A stretch of DNA of 64,000 nucleotides from Xenopus tropicalis (Eukaryota > Chordata > Amphibia > Anura > Pipidae). The DNA lies in the NCBI RefSeq assembly GCF_000004195.4, contig NC_030678.2, positions 35,321,701 through 35,385,700 of the forward strand, in the 5' to 3' direction. The position numbers and the translations under genes were made by a program. The notes under the pieces were generated by a model. The model saw only the letters and a program-made list of their open reading frames with translations, ran no database searches and had not been told where the DNA came from. Within the stretch, counting starts at the first letter, position 1; every line of letters starts with the position of its first letter. Below, piece by piece: positions 44,544 to 56,452 of this stretch.

Positions 44544-45356
44544 CTTTAAGCACTGCATTTTTAAGCACTGCAAAATACCTGATAAGTGTTTATGTTCATC
44601 CTGATATGAGCACTTGGTTAGGTGTTGCACATTAAAGTGTATGGGTGGAAGGCTGTTTTGGGTGCTTTGTCACTACCTCAGTTAACAAAGAAAGCACCCA
44701 AAAGTAGCCTAGTGTGCCACAGAAGCATGTAATATAATCATTTTATAGTTTTGGAAAGAAAACAACCACTCCTGTGAGCCTAAATATAAGGGTTTAAACA
44801 TAAAAAGAGAGATAAGCAATGATAATATATATGATATAGTATCAGCCATTCAGAATAGCTTTAAGGCATTTATCTTGCATTTAAACCATATTGCAGAATA
44901 AAGAGTAATAATGGTTAATATAAACTGCACTGCTGTAACAGTGGTAGCTCAGTTGCTTACATTTTTTGCCCAAAATTAAAGAGAGAACAGACCGCACTTG
45001 AAGCTAGGAATGTTGCACTAGTAAATAAATCAGGTTCGGATGTGCTAAGGAATATAAATCACATAGCCAAATGTCCTGCTTTGTCCTGAACAGCTGGGAC
45101 TTGCAGAGACCTAAACACAGCAGCAGAATAATGAAAGGAGCCAGTAAATAACTCCATAGTTAGCACTGCAGTGGGTAGAGGTCCCTTACTACCAGGGCAG
45201 AACTGGGTCATGGAGGTCATCAGAATAAGAATATAGGGGGTATTTATACATGATTCATATTGCCATGAAAATAGTAGAACAGTAGTGATTTAATACAGAA
45301 AATAAGTCCAAGTAGCTAAGCTTTATTAGTGCATAATTATAATCAAGACTGGCTTT

Positions 45357-45391
45357 TTATTCACTGTCACTGTCAGCATCAGAGAGGCCTC
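45357..45391 (-). CDS. dph1: Tentative last coding exon of DPH1
   Basis: A strong acceptor (long T run, then CCCCCAG) precedes 35 coding bases that in one frame read GLSDADSDSE and stop with TAA; AATAAA overlaps the stop and another follows about 20 bases on. An acidic tail, stop and polyadenylation signal make this a likely 3'-terminal exon, and it lies between DPH1 and OVCA2 on the right strand. That frame needs one extra base from the preceding exon, while the last sure DPH1 exon (53119-53253) ends in phase 0. So either another exon lies between, or the reading is EASLMLTVTV. Weakly supported. Confidence 0.42.
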
Positions 45392-45744
45392 CTGGGGGAA
45401 AAAAAGTAGATAAATGTAAAAAAAAGACATACAGGTATTGCAGTCCTGTCCAACTGTCGGCCCGCGACCCCCCTCTGTGTGGCCCCCCACCTGTCTGGCT
45501 GCTTTGATGGCTTACCTTTGTGTAAGGTTTAAATGGTATCAGTACTGAGCTTAACTGGGCCCCCTGCATGGTTCACACATCAGATTCAGGCTGTAATTCC
45601 CCTGTATTGTTTAAACATGTAATCCCCTGTACTGTTCACACTTTTCAATCCCTGCATTGTTCACCCACTGCAGTGTTCACACCTCAGGCTCAGGCTGTAT
45701 TCACCCACATTGTTCACTTCTTCACACCTTGTGTCACTGTATGT

Positions 45745-46170
45745 ACTGTGTATGGCACACACAGGCAGCATAGGGCAGGCAAAGTATGGCACACACAGGC
45801 AGCATAGGGCAGGCAGAGGATGGCACACACAGGCAGCATAAGGCAGGCAAAGTACTGCCTGTGTGTGCCATACTCTGCCTGCCCTACCCTGCCTGTGTGT
45901 GCCATACTCTGCCTGCCCTACCCTGCCTGTGTGTGCCAAACTCTGCCTGCCCTATGCTGCCTGTACATGCCATACTCTGCCTGCCCTATGCTGCCTGTAC
46001 GTGCCATACTCTGCCTGCCCTATGCTGCCTGTATGTGCCATACTCTGCCTGCCCTATGCTGCCTGTGTGTGCCATGCTCTGCCTGCACTATGCTGCCTGT
46101 ATGTGCCATACACTTCCTGCCCTTAGCTGCCTATGTGCCATGCTCTGTCTGCCCTATGGTGCCTGTAGGA
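45745..46170. repeat. Minisatellite (about 33 bp) with an internal inversion
   Basis: The first three units (about 45748-45850) read TATGGCACACACAGGCAGCA + TAGGGCAGGCAAAG. From about 45855 the array continues with the reverse complement (TGCCTGTGTGTGCCATACTC), about 10 more units to about 46170. The two parts meet at 45850 and can fold on each other. Open frames across it are repeats of a Cys-rich motif and not genes. Confidence 0.9.
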
Positions 46171-46555
46171 GGTGAACCTAGCAGAGGTTTGTTATGGGAG
46201 TTTGTTAGTAGTTGGGAATAGCCATTAAACGGTCCCTAAGGTGTGTAATTATGTGCCTACCACAGGGGAGGAGGAGGCATATGAATTTAAGGGTGTGTCT
46301 AAATTTGACATAATATAATTCTTTAACATGTGAATGATGGTTGATATTGCAGTGAGCACCAACCATTTGGGTTTTTGCTGCGCTACCACCATTAATGTGG
46401 GCACAGTCTTGTGATAACATGGGTGTGGTTTGAAGTGGGTTCAGTTTAAAAAAAAAAAAGGGAGAGGTCAAAACTTGCTTCCATTAGCGGCCCTCCAATA
46501 TATATGCTAGAGAAATTCCAGCCCTCGGCACCACAGAAGTCGGAAAGCACTGAGT

Positions 46556-46850
46556 TATTGGATCGCTTATACAGAAACCCATAATCCAGATAGTTCTGAA
46601 TAACGGCAATCCTATAGAGTCCATTTTAACCAAATAATCCTCATTTTTAAAAAGATAATAATAAAATAGTACTTTGTACTTGTTGGTAACTAAGATGACT
46701 GAATCCATATTGGTGGCAAAACCACTCTTTTGGACTTATTTAGTGTCTAAATGGCTTATAGCAGACTTACAGTATGGAGATCCAAATTACAAAAAGATCC
46801 CATATCCAGAAAATCCCAGGTCCTGAGCATTCTGAATAACAAATTTTATA
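46556..46850 (+). mobile_element. MITE family A, full-size copy
   Basis: ATTGGATCGCTTATACAGAAAC at the left and GGAGATCCAAATTAC, then CCAGGTCCTGAGCATTCTG, at the right match the copy at 4738-5048 along its length. Confidence 0.65.
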
Positions 46851-47438
46851 ACTGTATATTTTCTATCAGATTTTGCAGCTACAGGATGTACAGTATGTAT
46901 TCTCCCACCTATATGGGAGCCCAGCCTTCCTCCTGTGCTATTTTAAATCAGCAATCAAGTAAATGACTGTACTTGTCGCACCCTTTCCTTTGTACAAGAT
47001 TATGTACAGATTAGGTATGTGTTCTGCTGTAACATATCCCCCAGGGACTGGATGGAGTTCGACTGGAAAAGCCATGTACCTGAGTTTAGGCTTCAAAAGG
47101 CCTTTCCGCACCACATCTCAGATATATTACGGTTTCACGCTAATCTGTCCTTGTGGGGCAATACTGAAGTCTTTTTAATTACAAGCGCTGTTACCAAGTT
47201 AATTTGCAACCTACATGCCCAGTTCAATCAGACCAACTGCTGCACTCAAAGGAAATGAGCTGAATTAAATGTAAAAAAAAAAGGTTGCAGTTTAGTTTAT
47301 GCCTTTGTGCAAACAGCTCTGCTTGCAGGGCTCTCGGAGACTGCTGGTTCCATAAATTGTGTTGGTGCGACAGTAACAATGATCATTACTTATTGATAAA
47401 CCTAATTCCAAGGCTTTAAACACTGGGTCTATGCCCCT

Positions 47439-47879
47439 AAAGGGATTGTTCACCTTTGAATTAACTTTTAGTATGTTGTAGAGAAGGATATTCTGATATG
47501 ATTTGCAATTGGTCTTTATTTTTTATTGTCATTTTTTTTGGTTCAGCAGCTCTCCTGTTTGGAATTTCAGCAGCTATCTGGTTGCTAGGGCCCTAATTAC
47601 CCTAGCAACCAGGCAGTGACTTTAATGAAAGACTAGACTATGTACGGGAGAGCACCTGAAAGATAAGTAGTAAAAAATGACAATAACAATACAATTTACA
47701 TACTCACATAACCCAGCAAACAGTGCCCCCATTTCAAAGCTTTATAGGGTCAGAAGAAAAAGGCAAATAATTCTAATACTATAAAAATTAAATAATAAAA
47801 TGGGCAATTAAAATGTTGCTAAGAACTGGCCATTCTATTATATACTAAAAGTTAACTTAAAGGTGAATCAACCCTTTAA
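47439..47879. mobile_element. TTAA-type MITE (T2/Kolobok-like), full-size copy
   Basis: It begins AAAGGGATTGTTCACCTTTG, then TAACTTTTAGTAT, and ends with the inverse ATACTAAAAGTTAACTTAAA, GGTGAATCAACCCTTTAA. The right target is TTAA and the left has decayed to CTAA. Its core has the paired GGTTGCTAGGG / CCCTAGCAACCAGG. Family known to be abundant in Xenopus. Confidence 0.75.
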
Positions 47880-47957
47880 GGTGGATACTGAGCGATTGGC
47901 ACCTACCTAGAATGCCGACAGCTGTACAGCACATTGATAAATCTGCCTTTGAGTTAA

Positions 47958-48236
47958 CATTTAGTAGGATGCAGAAAGGAATATTCATATTAATATTATT
48001 AAAGAAACTTGCAATTGGTCTTCATTTTTTATTTGCATGAGCTTTTTTTTTTAATATTTCACGTTTTGTTCAGCAACTCTCCAGTTTGGAATTTCAGCAG
48101 TTATGTGGTTGCTAGGGTTTATATTACCTTAGCAACCAGGAAGTGGTTTAAATGAGAGACTCATATATGATTAGGAGATGGACTGAATAGAAAAACAAGC
48201 CAAAAATGTTTACAATATCAATAAAAGTGTAGCCTC
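47958..48236. repeat. Second, partial TTAA-type MITE copy
   Basis: GTTAACATTTAGTAGGATGC, CTTGCAATTGGTCTTC, TTTGGAATTTCAGCAG and GGTTGCTAGGG follow the same order as 47439-47879. The right end is missing. It lies less than 100 bp from that copy in the same orientation. Confidence 0.65.
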
Positions 48237-48239
48237 ACA

Positions 48240-51200
48240 GAGCAATAAATAATAGATAATGAATCGAAAGGGTTAAATGCATGGTAGGAGGCACTCAAAA
48301 ATGAGTGGTCCAGTTAATAATAAAACTGCATGAAAAGAAACAAAGGATATAACCAATGGTTGCATACTTTTCTCACCTTTTCTGATCATGTTTTAGTGAA
48401 TGGCTACAGGTTGGGCAGCTCTGAGATACTGTCTGATACCCCTCGCTGCCCTGTTGGATTGTGCTATGTGCAATGCCTCATTTTGTATTAATTCCCTGTG
48501 CATAACAGTGTAAATTCCACACAGTACTGGATAATTTAGCTGCATAAATACCAAACAGTACTCTCATAGACTCTACATATATCACATATTGATTGACCAG
48601 GGTGAAGGATTTCTCTTGGCAACTTTATCCCAGCCCTGAGTTCTTCTATGAAAATGACTATTGCATTCCCAGCCTGTGCGCTTATTTGGCATGGCTCAAC
48701 AGTCTTACGATGCACTAAAAAAAAAATCCTAATGTAAAGAGATGATACAAATCCTTTATAAACATGATAAAAGTTTGGACATGCTGAGTTATGAGTCTCT
48801 AACATCAAATCCGGCCTCTCTTGTGCACCGTTATTAAATTATAGATTGTACTGCAAACACAGTTCTAAAATCATTCTTAGAGAAAGGCCGTGATATATTC
48901 TCATAAGAGGTGAGAAAATGAGCCTGGGATTCATAACATGGCAATTTCAAGCTACTGTTTTTCTGGAGACCCAGCATCATATTTTTATTTAGATATTTAC
49001 TTGATGTCTGTGTCATTCATTTGCATTTATGTGAAGAAACAACAAAAGCTGCCAAGGCAGAAAATAAATGGTTCTCTAGAAACCTGCCTGCAGATTATAT
49101 ATCATATCTCAGTACTTCTATGTCTTACAAAACACTAGTTCTGGTGGGTCTTTCAAACCCCTTGGTTAGTGAGCATATTCCATTCAAGCAAATGATTGCA
49201 CATTATGGTTCCATTAACTTACTAGTTAGGACAATGCAGTCTAAAATAATTACTTTATTGGTAAAACATAATTGGAGGTAAACAAACAGAAAGCCCCTAA
49301 TGCTGGACTCCAGAGGAAATATGTAGTGATATGACTAATTTATTTTAGAGAGGTAAGGTTGGCCGAGCCCAAGGGCATCAGGTAGTCAGCAGGGGGTTCA
49401 AAGCTCAGTATAAACAGCTGAAAATAGTACCGACAGTGAAACCTTGGAGTTTTTGCTTTCATGATAGGAAGACATTGACATATCCCTTAATGACACAGGG
49501 AAGTGTTCAAGTAAACTTCCTGCAATCCAGGACTACAAGGCACCGATATGTGTTTAAAATTGTATATAGTAGGTCCTAGAATGACCTAGGCCTCCCATTA
49601 AATACTTTGCTTCCATTAATGGTTTGGGAGTCTTGCACATCACAATCGTTTAGACCTCTTCCCTTGTAAATACATCTCTTTAGCGTCATTCCAGTCAATG
49701 CTGGGACTAACTGGATTTTTCAGGAACCTGCAGCCAAGCAGCATGGATGATATTTTCCTATACTTACTGTTATTGAGTCAGTCCAGTACAGTAGAACCCC
49801 TACTGTAGCAGGAAAATGTAAAATCAGGGAAATGATGTATTATGTGTTAAGTATTGGTGGAATCACAAAAAAATAATGTAAAATGTGATAAAACTTAAAA
49901 TCAGGGTATAAATAAGGTTTCACTGTACATATAGAGGGGAGAGCTAGGGGTGTACTCTTTGCAAGTTATGAGCTCTCTGGTATCTCTGATACAACATACC
50001 CCCTTATGGCTTTTAACCCACTTAGAACTGGCAACTAATAACGACAGAGAGAAAACAGAGACCTGAGGCTATAAAGGGTTGCTAGCAAAACAATAACGTA
50101 TTAATGCATAGATACACTGGTGTATATAACATATATATCTGCTAGGAAAAAGCAGACATAAGCCATTCGGATCCAGCCAGAATTCCTTTTATTTTTTCTG
50201 TGCCTGCAATCCAATTTAGACCCTAGAAGGCAGCTTTTCCCCTAACTGCTAGGAAGAAAACCCCAGCAGCTTTATTGTGCAGACAAGTTTTACAGACAGT
50301 GGCCAACGCCATAACTTTCCCTGTCATAATGATTTAATTGCCTGGGGGATTCTGTGCTGAAATCCTTCTCTGCCACAGTGATGGGATATATATTTCAAAG
50401 CTACTTCTCTCTGTAGTAGAACTGTCAGCAGAGTCTGATGTACTCAAGTCCGTTGAGAAGTTACAGCCGGCAAAATAAAATTGAGTTTTGCATTTTTTGT
50501 ACGATAGGAAAGTAGTAACTTGAATGGAAATGATTTAGTTGGTGACCCATTCTGAGCATTAACATGAAGCTGCTGTTTGTTGTTTATTCTTTGTTTCTGC
50601 TTCAGTCACTGCAACACCCCTGAAGTTCAGCTCTTCCGCTGGATACGAGCTGTAGGCACAGCGATTGCTGGGCCTTTTCCAAGGAACATTAAAGCCTGTG
50701 ATCCCATCAGAGAGATATTACAGAGCTACTTGCTGTGGGTCTCCATGCAGGAGGTGATTGGTTCTCACAGGAGGGGATGATGCACTCAGTGCCAACCGTT
50801 CTTGGGCTCAATCCCTCATCACCCAGGCAACGGAAGAAGGGAGAGCGTAGCAAACAAGCAAGCCCTCATTAAACCTAGCTTTTAATTAGCTGGCACGGCA
50901 TGATTCAGGAAGCCCCAAGATGAGAGCAGAGATAAGTTGGGTGTGTTCTCTACACCCACGAATGTGGCGCAAGATGTACAGCATGCTAAATGCAATGGTT
51001 GACTAAAGCAATGTTCTAAGAGTCTAGAACGATTAAACGGAGATTCACTGCTTGCATATAAGTTTCTTGGTGTGATGGAGCGATGGAGTGATACTCCAGT
51101 CTATTGAGGAGATGGGCTGTCTATTTCCTGCCTTCACAGCTGCTTGGTAGAGGTGGCACGTGATTCCGCTGTTCTGTTGCCACCCAAGCCGTAAGATCTT

Positions 51201-52770
51201 TGCACAAATCTTGAATCATGGTCACTCAGTCTTGGTCTCTCCTTTATCCTGACAGGGGCATTCTTCAACCTTTGCACTTATGTCTGTGCTCCGAAGCTTT
51301 CTCTGCTCTGATTTCTAATGGAATAACAAAGAATCAAAAAGTCAATGCTCCCCTTTATGAAGCATAAAGCACACAACCATCCCATGATGCAACAGATTTT
51401 CCTGCAGTGAATAATATACATATGATCAAGCTGCCTAGATGGTCTGAGCAAGGATTTGCCATGGAGCTAAGAGCATTCAGCTGTTTGAAAGGAAGACCAG
51501 ATTTAGCACTGTATGGACAGGGCTGTTTTTAAAGAACAGCTAAAACTTTTGGCAGTTTTTTCCAGGGTTGTATATACCTGGATTAACATATTACCCTGCC
51601 AAAGGTCACATACATACCTGTTGTAAGACTCATCACATTCATGTTATGCAAGTTTCAGAACACTACCCACCCACTATTAACATGTGCAAGTACCCAGTGA
51701 TACCAAAGTTAAAACCAGTTAACCAGTTAAAATGGCAGAACAAGGAGGTACTGAGGGGAATTATGGGACACAGTATCTACAGCATTAGGGGGCTGCTGTA
51801 TAATAATCCAATAGGTTTAGATAAATGAACGAAGAAACTCTTAATCTGAATCCTACTGTTCTGGCAATGAAAGAGTAAAAGCAAGCGGTGGATTTTGAAG
51901 AAGAAAAAAGGCAGCTGCTTTGACCTTTGAACAAATCCACTCTCCAGGCAGTGAAAGCTGGCTTTTTTGCATAATGAATGAGGTACAGGATTCAAGGCAA
52001 ACTCTAAACTGCCATTTAGAAAACAGCAATGAAGGGGAGAGAGGAAAAGTTCACAGAAAGAATTGCCTTTTGGGGGGCAAAGGTCCTCCAAACGTAGCCA
52101 CCAAATGAATATATAAACCAAATGAATCACCTGAAACACTTGCTGGGCAATAGCAGTCTGGAAATTCAAGCAAGTACTATGCACCCAAATAAGGATGATC
52201 TCTGATTAATCTCTGCTTTAAGTGGCTGGAAATATGTCATTAACTCTGGTGATAAAATTATATATATATATATTCTTTGTTTTAGTTTTTTGTTGTTTTC
52301 TCTACAAACACATTGACCTAAAGGGGAAATAAACAGGTAGTTAAAAAGGGTATTTCTAAGTTGTATCTTCCCCAGTAACATGTCCAGTTCTGTACAATGA
52401 CAGCAGCCTGAGCAGATTGCAGGCATGTTTGGATGGTATCTGAAAAATAGACAAGCAGTTTCATAATTTAGACTTCAGGACATACTGTACCCGTCATCTC
52501 CATAAAATATTGGCATCATGTGAGTCTGAATGGAATGCTTCAATCCCCTACTATTTATTGGCAAATAAAAAATTCTCATTTGCTACCCAAAATGGGCAGC
52601 ATTTTATTTGCTTCAGTATTCCATATATGTACGACTTCTATTCCCCTTTATAGAACTGACCGTGGGCATTGCACATGATAAGTAATGCTGCAGGTTTTTC
52701 TGTTATTTGGGAAGGAAGTCTGGTTATCAAACACGGAGTTAGCTAACAGGTTAAAGGAAGAGTATTTTTC
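48240..52770. other. Probable DPH1 intron, otherwise gene-free
   Basis: No exon could be recognised on either strand. Between the last sure DPH1 exon (53119) and the tentative end exon (45391) a further small exon may exist but was not identified. The plus-strand frame at 50577-50780 has no splice or family support. A (TA)n run is at about 52258-52272. Confidence 0.45.
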
Positions 52771-52774
52771 ATGG

Positions 52775-52788
52775 CCACAAGGTGGCAC
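52775..52788 (+). promoter_or_regulatory. CTCF-like core motif
   Basis: CCACAAGGTGGCAC, plus strand. Somewhat weaker match than the other three; binding unproven. Confidence 0.35.
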
Positions 52789-53118
52789 AGTTGGTGCACA
52801 GAATTAATAAGGATGTGAGAGACTTTAAAAGCAAAACCCACATCTTCCTTGGGACCAGAACAGACATAGCAAAAAAAAACCAAAAAAATAAAAAAAGCAA
52901 AAAGTAGATAAGAGGATATAGAGCAAGCAAAGAAAAAAATATATAAAAAGAAGACTATTAGAAGGATGACAGCAGACGTGAGGCCAGTAGAAGGCAGGCG
53001 AGACTTGAGCACAGGGGAAATAATGTACAAGCTGATGCACATACAGAGCAGATGCTGCACACACACAGGGAAATGATGTGCTACAGTCTGGTGGGACGCC
53101 ACCAAGAACAAAAGTCAC

Positions 53119-53253
53119 CTGTGTGCGCTGGACTGTTGCACGGGTGGGGCGGTGGGATTCATGGTTCACGGTCCACGGACCAAGGGACTCATTGGCGTAG
53201 AAATCCATTGGATAAGTATGCTGCCATTCTGCTTCTTTCAGAGCCACTGAGGC
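53119..53253 (-). CDS. dph1: DPH1 exon (C-terminal part)
   Basis: The acceptor is ctgttttgcag and the donor CAG|gtgact. The exon is 135 bp, in phase 0 at both ends. It encodes [11 protein letters not shown], then [18 protein letters not shown] and a variable basic tail. The PMDFYA...SLGPWTVNH block is a conserved C-terminal hallmark of eukaryotic DPH1. DPH1 acts with DPH2 in the first diphthamide step, moving the 3-amino-3-carboxypropyl group from SAM to a histidine of eEF2 in the cytosol. It follows directly on the exon at 55436-55514, whose last codon is the Glu of TPYE. Confidence 0.92.
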
Positions 53254-53904
53254 CTGCAAAACAGTGAAGGATTACAGATCACCCCAAAGCAATGATACAG
53301 AGACACAGCAGTAGTTCTAGTGTGTGCAATGTTGTCCAGCCCTTGGCCCCCAGCAGAACTACAGTACCCATCAACCTTAGCCAGTAGCTGCAGCAATGTT
53401 ATATGAGATGTATTTTTATGACTTTCTGAGGATGGCAGTTGAGCTGAAAATGAAGAAAAAGGGACACAATACTATTTAAATACACTGAGTGAGGGCAAAG
53501 CATTTTGTGTACAGCTCAGTATCTTCATATAGTCAAATGATTACAAACTACCATATTGCTTACCTTGACTGTGGCATTCTCCATAGACCACAGTTAAAAC
53601 AACGATTACAAATAGGGCTTTTGTGATCTATAGTGAGTGCTTTATCCGAACCAACCAACTAAATACTGGTTTCATGTCCTTTTTTTTCTCAGGCTAACAC
53701 TAGGAAAACTATGCGTTCCTCATGTCACTGCCTGAGGCCTGCACCCCAGCACAGAACCCCACACCTAGGAGGTTGTGTTCTGGAGATCTAGGGAAAGGTT
53801 CAACTACACATCTGTTAATGCCTTTAAGAGGGGCTTGGATGAGTTGAGATAGTATCCAAGGCTATTGTGATACTAATATCTACAGTATTGATGTTGGTAT
53901 ATAG

Positions 53905-54970
53905 GGTTTATGTATGTGAGTGTATAGATAGGTCAGTGTGGGTCTGTATGTGAGTGTATAGATAGGTCAGTATGGGTCTGTATGTGAGTGGATAGATAGG
54001 TCAGTATGGGTCTGTATGTGAGTGGATAGATAGGTCAGTATAGATCTGTATGTGAGTGGATAGATAGGTCAGTATGGGTCTGTATGTGAGTGGATAGATA
54101 GGTCAGTATGGGTCTGTATGTGAGTGGATAGATAAGTCAGTATAGATCTGTATGTGAGTGGATAGATAGGTCAGTATAGATCTGTATGTGAGTGGATAGA
54201 TAGGTCAGTATGGGTCTGTATGTGAGTGGATAGATAGGTCAGTATAGATCTGTATGTGAGTGGATAGATAGGTCAGTATAGGTCTGTATGTGAGTGGATA
54301 GATAGGTCAGTATGGGTCTGTATGTGAGTGGATAGATAAGTCAGTATAGATCTGTATGTGAGTGGATAGATAGGTCAGTATGGGTCTGTATGTGAGTGGA
54401 TAGATAGGTCAGTATGGGTCTGTATGTGAGTGTATAGATAGGTCAGTATGGGTCTGTATGTGAGTGGATAGATAGGTCAGTATGGGTCTGTATGTGAGTG
54501 GATAGATAGGTCAGTATGGGTCTGTATGTGAGTGGATAGATAGGTCAGTATGGGTCTGTATGTGAGTGGATAGATAGGTCAGTATGGGTCTGTATGTGAG
54601 TGGATAGATAGGTCAGTGTGGGTCTGTATGTGAGTGGATAGATAGGTCAGTATGGGTCTGTATGTGAGTGGATAGATAGGTCAGTATGGGTCTGTATGTG
54701 AGTGGATAGATAGGTCAGTATGGGTCTGTATGTGAGTGGATAGATAGGTCAGTATGGGTCTGTATGTGAATGTATAGATAGGTCAGTATGGGTCTGTATG
54801 TGAGTGGATAGATAGGCCAGTATGGGTCTGTATGTGAGTGGATAGATAGGTCAGTGTGGGTCTGTATGTGAGTGGATAGATAGGTCAGTGTGGGTCTGTA
54901 TGTGAGTGTATAGATAGGTCAGTATGGGTCTGTATGTGAATGTATAGATAGGTCAGTATGGGTCTGTGTG
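53905..54970 (+). repeat. 34-bp minisatellite, about 31 copies, in a DPH1 intron
   Basis: The unit is GTGAGTGGATAGATAGGTCA + GTATGGGTCTGTAT (34 bp). It runs almost without length change for more than 1 kb. Variants (ATAGATCT for ATGGGTCT, GTGTATAG for GTGGATAG, GTGTGGG) recur in blocks, showing local duplication. Each unit has two overlapping GATA cores. It fills about half of the 2,182-bp intron 53254-55435. Confidence 0.95.
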
Positions 54971-55320
54971 TGTGCACTGGGGTTTGATTGGGAAGGATGA
55001 ACTTGATGGACTTCTGTCTTTTTTTAAACCAACTTAACTGTGTAACATGGTGAACTAGGAACTAGGAACATCCCTGCATTCTGCTTGGAAAAATGCAATT
55101 ATTATTAGCATACTCAGCTAGTGAATGTTTGGGCAACTGCTGAATGAGTAGATCAGGGCCTTTATTGAATAACTGGCAACTAGTGTTTGAGTTATGCTTA
55201 TGACCATCAGGTTCTACAATCCAATTAGCCCATACGTCTGTATGTACCCATCTCCACTCTAGCTAAAGCAGGGGCCCTCTACCCAAGGCTGTGACATAAC
55301 ATAACGTTTGGTTTTTAAGA

Positions 55321-55350
55321 ATTCTCACAGAGAGAGGGGGGGGGGGGAGA
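55321..55350. repeat. GA/G-rich simple repeat
   Basis: AGAGAGAGGG followed by about 12 G. Simple low-complexity tract close to the donor side of the exon at 55436-55514. Confidence 0.7.
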
Positions 55351-55435
55351 AAATGCCAGAAATATACATGAAAGGGTAGAAATAAGCTACAGCAGCACAT
55401 GAGCAGATATCCATCAATATAACCCATGGGCACAC

Positions 55436-55514
55436 CTCATATGGAGTAAGCAAAGGCCTGGAGAATGCTGTCCCCCAATCAATGGATAGTCTTGGGCAGG
55501 CAACCTGCACCCAC
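55436..55514 (-). CDS. dph1: DPH1 exon (RLSIDWG block)
   Basis: The acceptor is gttttgcag and the donor GAG|gtgtgc. It is 79 bp: one base completes the Val codon split with the upstream exon, then [20 protein letters not shown] and LLTPYE. The conserved CPRLSIDWG contains one of the three cysteines that in DPH1/DPH2 proteins bind the radical-SAM-like [4Fe-4S] cluster. The phase agrees with the neighbours on both sides (2 to 0). Confidence 0.95.
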
Positions 55515-55577
55515 CTGCAAAACAAAGCATAATATCACCTGTTAGGGTGTGGGGAGCAGAGTGTAAATGATCAGTTA

Positions 55578-56159
55578 ATGTTAATCAGATATAAGAAGGG
55601 GCCTTGTTCCTTTATTTCTGTAAGACAGCAGTTCAGAACATTGCACTTCTGCATATCTACAAATGAGCAAAAGCTGCCATATTGGTTGCCTGCCTCATTT
55701 GAGACATTCTTTATGGAAAGCAAAATAAATCTGAATGATCATCTGGGCCAACACATGGAACAGTTCCTCCTCACTGGCTGTGGGCTCTGTAGCCATTCTC
55801 AACTGGAGAAGCAGGCACAGAAAAAGAGGTTTTTAAAGGCTCATTTCTCAAAAACAGTTCATTTAAAAATATTAAATTTCAATTGTGCTCAGGGGAGCAT
55901 TTTATGCATTTCTTTACCAGTATTTAGTATCCCTTTAACAGTAACTATAAAAGCTCTTAGAGTCAGCAGTAAACCCGTGGAGTCAGGAAGAGACTATAGG
56001 GCTGCTTGGAATAACATTCTTACATCACAAATAGCTTGTAAAGTCAATCTTATCATTCGCAAGTTACGAGTGAATTGTTTGGAAGATGCTAGCGAGTTAT
56101 GTTACATACATGCCTCCACCGCCAGAGGAGCAGGTGGTCTGAGGAAGTTATTGTTTTGA
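55578..56159 (+). other. Unassigned 193-codon open frame in a DPH1 intron
   Basis: The longest open frame not explained by a repeat or known gene, on the strand opposite to DPH1. The residue mix is ordinary, with no motif, signal peptide or membrane segment I recognise. Splice sites, promoter and homologues are not evident. It could be chance; the length is mildly unusual for this AT content. Confidence 0.15.
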
Positions 56160-56223
56160 CCAATGAGCTACCAAATGGGCCGAGAGTAGCCAATAATGCA
56201 AGCACAATGGACATATGTAGAGC

Positions 56224-56452
56224 CAGGCCCGGATTTGTGGCGAGGCCAAAAGGCCTGGGCCTAGGGCGGCATGCCGCCCCGCCGCACAAAAAATCTAACA
56301 TTTTGCTGGGACTTCTCCCCAGTGCTCCTTATGGGAGTTTAAATGTCTGCGCATGCGCTCTTGCGTTGGCGTGGGGGGAGGTGGTTTGTTCGCACATGCG
56401 CAGGGGGAATAGGGGGTGGCCTAGGGGCGCCCGGATTTAAAATCCGGCACTG
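56224..56452. mobile_element. hAT-type MITE with 8-bp target duplication
   Basis: The ends CAGGCCCGGATTT and AAATCCGGCACTG are inverses with mismatches, flanked by perfect TGTAGAGC (56216-56223 and 56453-56460). The 229-bp body is GC- and CpG-rich with the palindromes GGGCGGCATGCCGCCC and TGCGCATGCGC. It lies in the DPH1 intron 55515-57738. Confidence 0.88.

Noticed and set aside
45661..46221. Cys-rich repetitive open frames up to 133 codons
   Set aside because: They follow the 33-bp minisatellite, whose unit length is divisible by three; no start context or family.
50577..50780. 67-codon plus-strand frame that reads protein-like
   Set aside because: No splice sites fitting the frame, no known family, and wrong strand for DPH1.
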